Virus record (IMG/VR): IMGVR_UViG_3300006919_000118
Span: 1-41,464 of that record
Reading direction: 5' to 3' (one strand)
DNA: 41,464 bases
Source: a virus
The notes beneath the pieces were generated by a model. The model was not told the origin of the DNA and ran no database searches. It saw only the letters and a program-made list of their open reading frames with translations. A program made the position numbers and the translations under genes. Below are positions 6,748-13,293 of this stretch, piece by piece; position 1 is the stretch's first letter; each line of letters begins with the position of its first letter.

Positions 6748-8093
6748 GCCGCGTCTCCCTGATCCATAGCGCGGGCGTGCTCCCGGCGCTTCGTTGCGCT
6801 GATGCGGGCCACGGCCTGCTCCAGCTTGTTGTCGCCCCGCAGGATGTCTACGTGGACGTGCTCGGTCTGCCCGATGCGGTGCAGGCGGGCGAAGAACTGA
6901 TCCATGACGGACGGCGACCAGTCCTCCTCGACCACGACGATCCGGTTGCCTCCGTGCTGGAGGTTCAGGCTCACGCCCATGGCTGCGATCTGTCCGACGA
7001 TGACCTGCAAGCTGCCGTTGTTGAACCAATCTTGGAACTGCTGCTTATGCGCGGCGCTGGTCCGGCCATCGAGCGATGCCACAGAGACGCCTTTGGCTTG
7101 CAGGCGCTCGACCAGCCCGTCGATGACCTCGGTGTGCCATGCGCCGACCAGCAGGCCACCGGCACCGCTCTCGACCCGCTCAATGATTTCGGCTGCGGCG
7201 GCGTCAACCTTAGCCAGCCCGATCATGCGGCGGATGGTGGCGAGGTGCTCGTCGTTCTTGCGGACGGCCTCCTCGGCCTGCTGCTGCGTCTTCATGGCAG
7301 CCAGCGCCTCCTTCAACTCGGGAGACATCTTGAGGTCGATGATCAGGCTGTTGGTGGTCAGCGGCGGCATGGCCTTCCAGACGTCCTTGAGTTCGCGGCG
7401 GACGGCGAGGCCACCTTTGAAGAGCCACTCGTTCAGCTCGTCGGTGTTGCGGTTGCCGACCGTGACGATGGTCGGGCGCTTCTGGAACGGTGAAAACTTA
7501 CGCTGCTGGGTGACGCAGAACCGCAGACGAAACTTGTCGAGGCTGACGCCGCCCAGCCGCTCCTTCATACCGGGGAGGTCAGCCCGGCAGAGGAATGTGA
7601 AAATGTCGTCGTTCCACCGCGTGATCGGCGTACCCGTCAGGCACCATGTGTGCCGGACGCTCTCGCACAGACCGCCGCGACCGATCATGGCCTTGGTGGT
7701 CTTCGCGGTGCTGGTCTTGATGGCGTGCGCCTCGTCCATAATCAGCGCCAGAGCGCGGGCCTGCTTGAACTCAGCGACGCGGGTCCGGGCGATGGCCCAT
7801 GACATGATCCATGCGTCGGCGTTGCGGTCGATCTGGGTCTTGCCCGTCTTCACGATCTGCGCGGTCTGTTCGGGGAAGAACTCCTCGAACTCGGCCTTCC
7901 ACATGTGCAGCGAGATCGGCGGGCCGACGATGATGGCGGCGTTGCTACCTTCGCAGCCGCCCTGACGGGCGAGGCGGAACGCCTCCAATGCGGTGAGGGT
8001 TTTGCCAGACCCCATGCCGGAGAAACATCCGGCGAAGGTGCGGCTGGCGAGGAACTGAGCGTCCTCGATCTGGTGCTGCAAGAGCTTTTTCAT
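6744..8093 (-). CDS. SNF2/DEAD-like superfamily 2 helicase, 449 aa
   Basis: A compact SF2 ATPase of the SNF2/Rad54-like type. Motif I is GMGSGKT (residues 26-32), motif II DEAH (120-123), motif III TGTP (153-156), and motif VI QFFARLHRIGQ (399-409). The R-x-x-RIGQ form is characteristic of SNF2 proteins. The protein is minimal, with no accessory domain. Phage SNF2-type helicases take part in replication or recombination, and this one is grouped with the nuclease and polymerase. The start is preceded by CGGAGGTCACT, the same sequence found before the first early gene at 10050. The stop overlaps the next gene (ATGA). Confidence 0.93.
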   Translation of the reverse strand: MKKLLQHQIEDAQFLASRTFAGCFSGMGSGKTLTALEAFRLARQGGCEGSNAAIIVGPPISLHMWKAEFEEFFPEQTAQIVKTGKTQIDRNADAWIMSWAIARTRVAEFKQARALALIMDEAHAIKTSTAKTTKAMIGRGGLCESVRHTWCLTGTPITRWNDDIFTFLCRADLPGMKERLGGVSLDKFRLRFCVTQQRKFSPFQKRPTIVTVGNRNTDELNEWLFKGGLAVRRELKDVWKAMPPLTTNSLIIDLKMSPELKEALAAMKTQQQAEEAVRKNDEHLATIRRMIGLAKVDAAAAEIIERVESGAGGLLVGAWHTEVIDGLVERLQAKGVSVASLDGRTSAAHKQQFQDWFNNGSLQVIVGQIAAMGVSLNLQHGGNRIVVVEEDWSPSVMDQFFARLHRIGQTEHVHVDILRGDNKLEQAVARISATKRREHARAMDQGDAA

Positions 8094-8120
8094 AGTGACC
8101 TCCGTTGCTTGGTCGGTAAC

Positions 8121-8294
8121 TTACGTGACGGGTTCGTCTTCGTCAAGGAGTTCTTCCGCATCAGTGCTCACGCAGAGCAGGCGGTATGCGATGCGGGGGT
8201 GGACGTTGTGCTCCCGCATCACGTTGTAGGCTTCCTCGACGGACATCAGCCCGTCCTCGATGTTCTCCCGAAGGGTTTGCGCGTATGGTCTCAT
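8121..8294 (-). CDS. Small acidic hypothetical protein, 57 aa
   Basis: The protein begins MRPYAQTLRENIEDGLMSVE and ends in an acidic tail (AEELLDEDEPVT). A GAGGAGG site lies 5 nt upstream of the ATG at 8294. It sits between the 109-aa gene (9-nt gap) and the helicase (27-nt gap). It appears helical; no family recognised. Confidence 0.7.
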   Translation of the reverse strand: MRPYAQTLRENIEDGLMSVEEAYNVMREHNVHPRIAYRLLCVSTDAEELLDEDEPVT

Positions 8295-8303
8295 GGTGCC
8301 TCC

Positions 8304-8633
8304 TCAGCAGTCGTAGAATGAAAGGTCGAAGCCGTAGTACGGCTCAGTGTACCAACCCGCCTCGTAGTTGCACACCTCGAACGCGGTGCCGATGGCCCAC
8401 TGGTAAGGGCCGCTCTCCCAGCTCACATGCCAGACCCGGCCGTAGCCCTGAGCCTCCCGCTGTTCCGGGTTTTTGATGAACACCTCCCCGGCGGGGCCTC
8501 CGCTCTCCTTGTTGAGCTTGACCAGCGCCGCGTAGAGCGCCTTGGCCGCAGCGGCCTTGGTCTTGTACTTCGACGGGTCGAAGTCGATCTGGATGTTGCC
8601 GAACTCTTCGGTAATCATTTTGGCGTTAGCCAT
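8304..8633 (-). CDS. Hypothetical protein, 109 aa
   Basis: The first half is Lys/Ala-rich and helical (PSKYKTKAAAAKALYAALVK) and the second is aromatic-rich (GRVWHVSWESGPYQWAIG, then WYTEPYYGFDLSFYDC). The Trp/Tyr content suggests a compact alpha-beta fold. It is the first gene after promoter P2 and has the AGGAGGTCA ribosome site shared with the gene after P1, so it is probably well expressed early. Function unknown. Confidence 0.7.
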   Translation of the reverse strand: MANAKMITEEFGNIQIDFDPSKYKTKAAAAKALYAALVKLNKESGGPAGEVFIKNPEQREAQGYGRVWHVSWESGPYQWAIGTAFEVCNYEAGWYTEPYYGFDLSFYDC

Positions 8634-8664
8634 GGTAGTGACCTCCTGTGTTGCTGACCCCCCG

Positions 8665-8692
8665 AATATGGGGCATCAGTGACTGATGTCAA
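8665..8692 (-). promoter_or_regulatory. Leftward sigma-70-like promoter P2 with perfect operator
   Basis: Reading leftward: -35 TTGACA (8692-8687), 16-bp spacer, -10 CATATT (8670-8665). The perfect palindrome TCAGTCACTGA (8686-8676) abuts the -35. A second degraded half-site (TCAGCAAC, 8657-8650) follows the -10, then ACACAGGAGGTCA as in P1. The -35 overlaps the stop codon of the small membrane gene at 8689-8784. Confidence 0.78.
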
Positions 8693-8784
8693 ACAAAAAA
8701 TGCGAGGGCGGTGAGAACCCCGTAGGAGACGGCGTGGACGTAGGCCACCCAGCGCCGCTCCTGCACCATGACGATCTCCTTCAT
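8689..8784 (-). CDS. Single-pass membrane peptide, 31 aa
   Basis: A 31-aa peptide starting MKEIVMVQERRWVAYVHAVS, with a C-terminal hydrophobic run ending TALAFFV. The ATG at 8784 overlaps the TGA of the preceding gene (ATGA) and the stop lies within the -35 region of promoter P2. The coupling argues that it is translated. Role unknown. Confidence 0.55.
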   Translation of the reverse strand: MKEIVMVQERRWVAYVHAVSYGVLTALAFFV

Positions 8785-8981
8785 GGCTTCACCCGCAGCA
8801 CGAACGTCAGATCCGAGCGAGGCTCCCCGAAGCGCCGGTCGAAGACCTCCGCCTTGTGGAACCCGGTCCAGAGGACGTACCGGGTGTACCCTCGGGGGCC
8901 ACCGACGAGCTGGCGTACCTTGGCCAGCACGTCGTCAGTGGTTTTGAATGTCAGCTCCTTCACCTTGGGTCGGGTGGTCAT
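8781..8981 (-). CDS. Small hypothetical protein, 66 aa
   Basis: MTTRPKVKELTFKTTDDVLA begins an alternating strand-helix pattern with a basic centre (LVGGPRGYTRYVLWTGF). A GGAGGAA site lies 6 nt upstream, and the start overlaps the previous stop (ATGA). It may be a small alpha-beta nucleic-acid-binding or inhibitor protein, but no family is recognised. Confidence 0.65.
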   Translation of the reverse strand: MTTRPKVKELTFKTTDDVLAKVRQLVGGPRGYTRYVLWTGFHKAEVFDRRFGEPRSDLTFVLRVKP

Positions 8982-9136
8982 GCTGCGTTCCTCCGGTTCA
9001 GGTAGGCCAGTGCGTCGGCCTTGGTTGCGAACTTCCCCGACATCGGGGTCTGGGCTGCGCCCCGGACGACGTACCAGCCGCCCAGCAGGCGGTTGTAGAC
9101 GACGCGGGGCATGATGTTGCGAATTGACTTGTGCAT
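8978..9136 (-). CDS. Small basic protein, 52 aa
   Basis: The peptide starts MHKSIRNIMPRVVYNRLLGG and ends ADALAYLNRRNAA. The order of strands around GGWYVVRG followed by SGKFATKADALAYL resembles small single-sheet DNA-binding modules of the AP2/integrase-arm type (strands then a helix), but at this length that is only suggestive. AGGAGGT precedes the ATG, and it is coupled by ATGA to the next gene. Confidence 0.65.
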   Translation of the reverse strand: MHKSIRNIMPRVVYNRLLGGWYVVRGAAQTPMSGKFATKADALAYLNRRNAA

Positions 9137-9144
9137 GTGACCTC

Positions 9145-9216
9145 CTAGAGAAAAGCGATTGCGGTGAGCACCGCGCCAGCGGCGAAGCAGATGAGGAACT
9201 CGATTGCGTACTTCAT
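9145..9216 (-). CDS. Membrane micro-peptide, 23 aa
   Basis: MKYAIEFLICFAAGAVLTAI followed by AFL: almost the whole peptide is one membrane span. An AAGGAGA site lies 6 nt upstream and the ATG overlaps the TGA of the gene at 9213-9407. It is too short for most gene callers, and its reality rests on the ribosome site and overlap. Confidence 0.5.
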   Translation of the reverse strand: MKYAIEFLICFAAGAVLTAIAFL

Positions 9217-9407
9217 GCGAAGTCTCCTTCCTGCTCGTAGACGGTGACACCCTCGGCATCGATGACCATGACGTAGCGGGTGCCTTCCCACGCCGCCTCC
9301 TCCTTCGCCTCGCCGATGGCGATGTCCTTGCTCTTGGCGATGTAGCTGTCGGACACCAGCTTGTTGGCGACGCTGTCGCGGGCGATGACAATTACTCGAT
9401 AGTCCAT
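9213..9407 (-). CDS. Small acidic hypothetical protein, 64 aa
   Basis: The protein starts MDYRVIVIARDSVANKLVSD, with a helix (IAIGEAKEEAAWEG) then a strand (RYVMVIDAEGVTVYE), a beta-alpha-beta outline. AGGAGGTCA is upstream, and its ATG abuts the stop of the cysteine-peptidase-like gene. It could be a partner of that protein; no family recognised. Confidence 0.68.
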   Translation of the reverse strand: MDYRVIVIARDSVANKLVSDSYIAKSKDIAIGEAKEEAAWEGTRYVMVIDAEGVTVYEQEGDFA

Positions 9408-9898
9408 TATTTGACCTCCTTCTTGGTGATGGTGACGATGTTGCGGACCATTTTGCCCCGACGCCACTTGGCGTCGTCGATGTGGTATCCGCCGTCCTGA
9501 TCGAAGACCCAGTTGTTGCGGACGACCTGAGCGTGGCCCGTGGTGACGACGATGTAGGTGACGTCCCGAGCGGTGTGCTTCTCGACCCACGTCTTCAACG
9601 TCATGCGCCGGGGAGGGCACTTCAAATCGACGTCGTAGCCCATGGCCCGTAAGGCACGCTCACGCAACCAGTCGTGGGTCCGGCCCCTCCACGAGGCGTT
9701 CTGGCGGTAGCCGTAGTAGTCCTCGTGGGCCTGAGCGTATGCCTCGGTGGCAGTGGCCAAGTTTTCGCCCGTGGCGATGGCCATTGCGACCAACCCGCAG
9801 TTGGGCCGGCCGGTCTGGTGATCTTCAGGCAAAGACAATCCAGCGGCGGCGACGTAGCCGCGCACCTTGTCGTAGGCAGGGTTAGACTGGAACTGCAT
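9407..9898 (-). CDS. Papain/C39-like cysteine peptidase fold protein, 163 aa
   Basis: The spacing and context of three residues resemble a cysteine peptidase triad: C34 in PNCGLVAMAIATG (Cys at the start of a helix), H122 in TTGHAQVVRNN (His in a strand), and D133 in NWVFDQDGG. This is the pattern of C39/papain-like peptidases and amidases. There is no signal peptide, so it would act in the host cytoplasm. It is the second gene of the early transcript, with AAGGAGGTCA before the ATG, a position typical of host-takeover proteins. It could cleave or deamidate a host protein, or be an inactive binder. The assignment is from motif reading only. Confidence 0.6.
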   Translation of the reverse strand: MQFQSNPAYDKVRGYVAAAGLSLPEDHQTGRPNCGLVAMAIATGENLATATEAYAQAHEDYYGYRQNASWRGRTHDWLRERALRAMGYDVDLKCPPRRMTLKTWVEKHTARDVTYIVVTTGHAQVVRNNWVFDQDGGYHIDDAKWRRGKMVRNIVTITKKEVK

Positions 9899-9909
9899 GA
9901 TTGACCTCC

Positions 9910-10050
9910 TTAGATGATGATTGCCAAAACACTGATCACGCCAGCAGCGAACCCGGACATCCGGGCGGCGATCTGGATCAAGCTGATCCGCCCGATCCCG
10001 GCAAAGCCTTCGTCGGCGAACCCGCCCTCGATCTTCATTAACTGTTGCAT
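9910..10050 (-). CDS. First early gene: small membrane-anchored protein, 46 aa
   Basis: MQQLMKIEGGFADEGFAGIG opens a glycine-rich N-terminus, followed by a C-terminal span rich in Ile, Val and Ala (GVISVLAIIII-like). It is the first gene after promoter P3 and carries CGGAGGTCACT before the ATG. A tail-anchored inner-membrane location is likely. Role unknown. Confidence 0.62.
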   Translation of the reverse strand: MQQLMKIEGGFADEGFAGIGRISLIQIAARMSGFAAGVISVLAIII

Positions 10051-10074
10051 AGTGACCTCCGTTAGTGCCTCACA

Positions 10075-10103
10075 ATAATGCCACAGTCAGTTACTGATGT
10101 AAA
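10075..10103 (-). promoter_or_regulatory. Leftward sigma-70-like promoter P3 with perfect operator
   Basis: Reading leftward: -35 TTTACA (10103-10098), 17-bp spacer, -10 CATTAT (10080-10075). The perfect palindrome TCAGTAACTGA (10097-10087) abuts the -35 just as in P1 and P2. It lies at the divergent junction between the two arms and would start the main early transcript. Confidence 0.75.
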
Positions 10104-10127
10104 CAGGAAAAGTTTCGGGCAATATCA

Positions 10128-10280
10128 ATGGGTTACCCATCATGGCGTAGTGGGCAAAAGTCCCTCGTTTCTTGGTGGGGCGCGAAGCCGTATAAAGAGG
10201 GGAGGCGGCACTATCTAGGCACGTTCTCCTCGGAAGCCGAAGCTAAAGAGGCTGTAGACAAGTTTTGGGCCGAGGCGTAA
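10128..10280 (+). CDS. AP2-like small DNA-binding protein, 50 aa
   Basis: The protein begins MGYPSWRSGQKSLVSWWGAK. The segment RRHYLGTFSSEAEAKEAVDK matches the core of AP2-type domains (a YLGTF strand followed by an alanine-rich helix), which bind DNA in phage homing endonucleases and as stand-alone phage proteins. It is the first rightward gene, next to the divergent promoter P3, so a local regulatory role is plausible. The ribosome site is weak (no purine run within 10 nt), which lowers confidence in the start. Confidence 0.55.
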   Translation: MGYPSWRSGQKSLVSWWGAKPYKEGRRHYLGTFSSEAEAKEAVDKFWAEA

Positions 10281-10364
10281 GCTACGCGCTCGACCCAAGA
10301 CTTTCAAGGTCGCGGGGTGTCCACTCCCCGACTATCGACAACACGAACCGACGAAGGAAACGAA

Positions 10365-12524
10365 ATGTCATCGACAAAAAAGTCTTACCTCATAGAGGCT
10401 GCTCTGTCCATTGTTGCGGACACCGGGTTTAAAGTTTTCCCCACCACCGACAAGAAGCCTGTATGGTCAAACGAGGACCTCGGCCTGAGCGCTGGCGAGG
10501 GGTCGTACAAGATCGCAACGACGGATGCGAGGCAGATCAAAAAACTATTCGAGCGGGGTGCGCAGGTCAGCGTGCCGATGCGCGTCAACGGCCTAGTGGC
10601 CATCGACGTCGACCTCTACAAGGGGGGCGAGGTCGAGCAGTGGCACGAGGCCAACCGCTATTGGCTCGAAGGCACGCGGACGCACCGCTCCGGCAACGGA
10701 GGGCTGCACTACATCTTCAAAGCCGACCCGGAGCTGCGCTTACCCGGCCAGCTCATGGAAGGCGTGGACGTCAAGTGGAACGGCTACATCGTGTGGCCGC
10801 CGCAGGATGGCTACGAGGTCATCGACGACGCTGACTACCGTGAGCTGCCAGAGGACGAGATGTCGGCGGCGATGCGGGCGAAGGGTGGGACAGGTAACCT
10901 TCGCGGTGCGGATGCCATGTACAACAGCGCGACGGATACGGAGCTGTACGGCGACATCATCAGCGGTGCCAGCTACCACCCGGCGATGCAGACGTTGACC
11001 ATGCGCTATGCCAACAGGAGGCAGCCAGCCGAGATCAGTTTGGAGCTGCTGCGTGAGGCTATGGACCTCGTCGCCATCAAGGATGATCGGTGGCACGACC
11101 GGTATTCTAAGATTGAGCCTCTCGTTACCAGTGCCATTGCGAAATTGGAAAACGAGCGGTCGGCGACAGACGAAGAAACCGCTGCCGTCATGCAAGGCAC
11201 GCCCCTAATGAAGATGGGCCTCGATAATTTTTCAAAGCCGACACTCGAAGAAATCAGGGCTGAGGTGTCGGCGGAGAAGACGCAGCAGCCCTCTGCACCC
11301 TCAACGCCCCCCGGCCTTGTCGGTGAGATCGCAGCCTACCACGACATGAAGTCTCGGCACGTCACCCCTCAGTATGGCGTGGTCGCTGGCCTTATTTCCG
11401 TCAGTGCGCTGCTCGGCAACCGCTACGTGGTGGACATGCCGAAGTACGACACGAACACCAACTTGTTTGTGGCGATGCTTGGCCCTACAGGCTCCGGCAA
11501 GGAGCTGCCGCGTACCATCGTGAGTGAGGTGCTCACCATTGGAGGGATGCAGGACACGGTGAAGGATGTTGTCTCCGAGCCTGCTTTTCACGCCGCCTTG
11601 AACCACGACGCTCGGATGACGTGGATGCCGGATGAGTTCGGCAAGCTGCTTCGCAACATCGGCCACAGCGCAGCGCACCACACGTCTGGTATGCTCAAGT
11701 TCGCCATGCAGGCTTACGGCATCCACAATGGCGGTATGATCCCAGCTAAGGTGTACTCGAACGCTAAGGATGCGAAGCCAGCCATCGTCAGTCCGTATGT
11801 GGTCGCGATGGCGACGACGACCCGGTCCAGTTTCGAGCAGGTCATGTCCGAAGACTTCATTGCGGACGGCTTTCTGAACAGACTGCTTATGGTTGAAGAA
11901 CCGCAGAGCGTTATGGGTAAGGTCAACGGTACGTCGAAGGCTAAGTTGAGCGATGATGTCCGAGCACGCATCGCCGCTCTGGCCGATAATGGTGCGCTGG
12001 AGACATCGAGGGCGGAGGGTAGGAGCCTCCCGCATCCCATGCCTATAGCGGTGTCCAGCGATGCGCTTGCATTGTTTGAGGCGTTCGATGATGAGACGAC
12101 GAGGGTGCTGGCCACGACCAATGACCCGGCCAAAAGGGAGCTGATGCCGCGTCTTCACGAGAACGCAATACGTGTAGCTGGCGTTTTGGCTTGCGGTGAT
12201 GGTGATCCGCTGTCGCCAGTGCTCGAAGAGGAGCACGCGGCTTGGGCTATCACCTTCGTGAGGAAGTCTCTGGCGGCCATGATCGAGTTCACTCTCGACA
12301 TGGGCGGCACCGAGTTCGACAAGGATCGACGCCGGGTTCTTGAGTTTATTCGTGAGCACGGCGAGATGGGGGTCACGGCCCGCGACATCACGCGGCGGTT
12401 CAAGCTACAGGCCCGCGATCGAGATGCCGTCATCGAGATGCTGGAGCACGGCGCATACATCGCAGAGGTCAACACCGCCTCCGGCATCACGAAGCAGAGG
12501 GTTATCCGTTATGTTGCCGTATAG
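10365..12524 (+). CDS. PrimPol-type primase fused to DUF3987-like helicase, 719 aa
   Basis: Bifunctional replication initiator. The N-terminal primase/polymerase domain (about 1-200) has the GFKVFPTTDKKP entry motif, the catalytic D81-V-D83 in VAIDVDLY, and H115 in a THRSGNGGLHYIF context. The central P-loop ATPase of DUF3987 type has Walker A GPTGSGKE (373-380) and Walker B-like MPDEFG (421-426). Residue 380 is Glu where Ser/Thr is usual. The C-terminal 100 residues form a winged-helix-like tail (VTARDITRRFKL). The start at 10365 has GAAGGAA 6 nt upstream; a GTG 48 nt earlier has none. The stop overlaps the first element of the repeat array, so the protein probably acts on the adjacent DNA. 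Confidence 0.88.
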   Translation: MSSTKKSYLIEAALSIVADTGFKVFPTTDKKPVWSNEDLGLSAGEGSYKIATTDARQIKKLFERGAQVSVPMRVNGLVAIDVDLYKGGEVEQWHEANRYWLEGTRTHRSGNGGLHYIFKADPELRLPGQLMEGVDVKWNGYIVWPPQDGYEVIDDADYRELPEDEMSAAMRAKGGTGNLRGADAMYNSATDTELYGDIISGASYHPAMQTLTMRYANRRQPAEISLELLREAMDLVAIKDDRWHDRYSKIEPLVTSAIAKLENERSATDEETAAVMQGTPLMKMGLDNFSKPTLEEIRAEVSAEKTQQPSAPSTPPGLVGEIAAYHDMKSRHVTPQYGVVAGLISVSALLGNRYVVDMPKYDTNTNLFVAMLGPTGSGKELPRTIVSEVLTIGGMQDTVKDVVSEPAFHAALNHDARMTWMPDEFGKLLRNIGHSAAHHTSGMLKFAMQAYGIHNGGMIPAKVYSNAKDAKPAIVSPYVVAMATTTRSSFEQVMSEDFIADGFLNRLLMVEEPQSVMGKVNGTSKAKLSDDVRARIAALADNGALETSRAEGRSLPHPMPIAVSSDALALFEAFDDETTRVLATTNDPAKRELMPRLHENAIRVAGVLACGDGDPLSPVLEEEHAAWAITFVRKSLAAMIEFTLDMGGTEFDKDRRRVLEFIREHGEMGVTARDITRRFKLQARDRDAVIEMLEHGAYIAEVNTASGITKQRVIRYVAV

Positions 12525-12767
12525 GTGTCACCGTTGTCACAAGGTGTCACCTACATCAGGTGACACCTTAAAGCCGCGCTCAGTAAGGGATAGAGGTAAG
12601 GTGTCACTAAATACATACCATACCCTCCCTACCTATATTTTTGAGCGAACGGGTGGGGGTGGGGGTAGACCCCCCGGTGACACGGTGACACCTTCCCTCA
12701 AACCCATAGCCAGTAAGGGATTAAGGTGTCACCTCCCTACTGGTGACACCTTGGTGACAGTGACACC
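12524..12767 (+). repeat. Iteron-like array of GGTGTCACC/GGTGACACC, candidate replication origin
   Basis: About ten copies of a 9-bp near-palindrome in both orientations begin at 12524, 12543, 12559, 12600, 12676, 12684, 12725, 12742, 12753 and 12759 (the last two overlap, and several have one end base changed). A second repeat, CAGTAAGGGAT, occurs at 12581 and 12711, each time just upstream of a GGTGTCAC copy. Between the two clusters lie an A/T-rich tract (12608-12645) and a G-rich run with a GGGGGTAGACCCCC hairpin. No gene with a ribosome site is found here. The position directly after the primase-helicase gene fits a replication origin with initiator sites; a regulatory array is the alternative. 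Confidence 0.8.
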
Positions 12768-12785
12768 TTTCGAGAGGAGATCGAC

Positions 12786-12965
12786 ATGACGTTTAGGGAG
12801 TTTTTGAAGCAGACCCATGATGAAATCGTCGCGGTTGGACAGGACCATGAGGGCGACGATGTTTTTTACACGAAGCTCGGTAGGATGGCGTACTTTAAAG
12901 GCGGCCCATACGGCCTTGTCGTTGTGGATATGCCCGTCGTGGAGATGCCGAAAAATGCCAAATAG
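12786..12965 (+). CDS. Small hypothetical protein, 59 aa
   Basis: The protein begins MTFREFLKQTHDEIVAVGQD and ends VEMPKNAK. It has a two-strand core (VFYTKLGRMAYFKGG, PYGLVVVDMP). GAGAGGAGA lies upstream of the ATG, and the stop falls 11 nt inside the nuclease gene. It lies immediately downstream of the repeat array and may be transcribed with the nuclease. Function unknown. Confidence 0.7.
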   Translation: MTFREFLKQTHDEIVAVGQDHEGDDVFYTKLGRMAYFKGGPYGLVVVDMPVVEMPKNAK

Positions 12966-13293
12966 GAACAAGCAACGAGGCTACGAATTGGAGCGGGAGA
13001 CGGTCCTGTTCTGGCGTGAGAAGAACGCCGAGGTGCAGCGAGTGTTCGGCAGTGGGGCGCATAGCCATGCGGGCGAGGAGTTCGACGGTGATGTGAAACT
13101 TGGGCCGTACACCATCGAGGCCAAGCGCAAGAAGAGCGGCTTCAAGTTTTTGTACGACGCGCTGGAGCAGGGCGAGTACGGAACGGACATGCTGGTCATC
13201 AGGCAGGATCGCAGCCGACGGCTCTACGTCCTCGAAGAGGAGACGCTCCTTGACCTGATGCGGAAAGCTGGATTACTCTCGACGCCAATTTGA
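12955..13293 (+). CDS. Hjc-like PD-(D/E)XK endonuclease, 112 aa
   Basis: The motif order fits archaeal-type Holliday junction resolvases and related small nucleases: E11/E13 in GYELERE, D46 in EFDGDVKL, and E55-A-K57 in TIEAKRKKSG. The length suits the family. It probably resolves branched replication intermediates before packaging, which fits its place next to the terminase genes. The start at 12955 is taken because the sequence from MPNRNKQRGYE onward is the conserved domain; an upstream 46-codon extension overlaps the previous gene out of frame. Confidence 0.8.
   Translation: MPNRNKQRGYELERETVLFWREKNAEVQRVFGSGAHSHAGEEFDGDVKLGPYTIEAKRKKSGFKFLYDALEQGEYGTDMLVIRQDRSRRLYVLEEETLLDLMRKAGLLSTPI

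Noticed and set aside
11301-12359. Long leftward open frame (352 aa) opposite the primase-helicase gene
   Set aside because: It is the antisense of a clear coding gene, has no ribosome site, and has His/Arg/Val-rich composition typical of shadow frames in GC-rich DNA. The same holds for the antisense frames at 14161-15264, 20404-21489 and 26416-27384.
12340-12789. 149-aa rightward frame crossing the repeat array
   Set aside because: It is the wrong frame of the primase gene continued through the repeats. The repeat DNA explains its Gly/Asp/Thr/Pro pattern, and it has no ribosome site.
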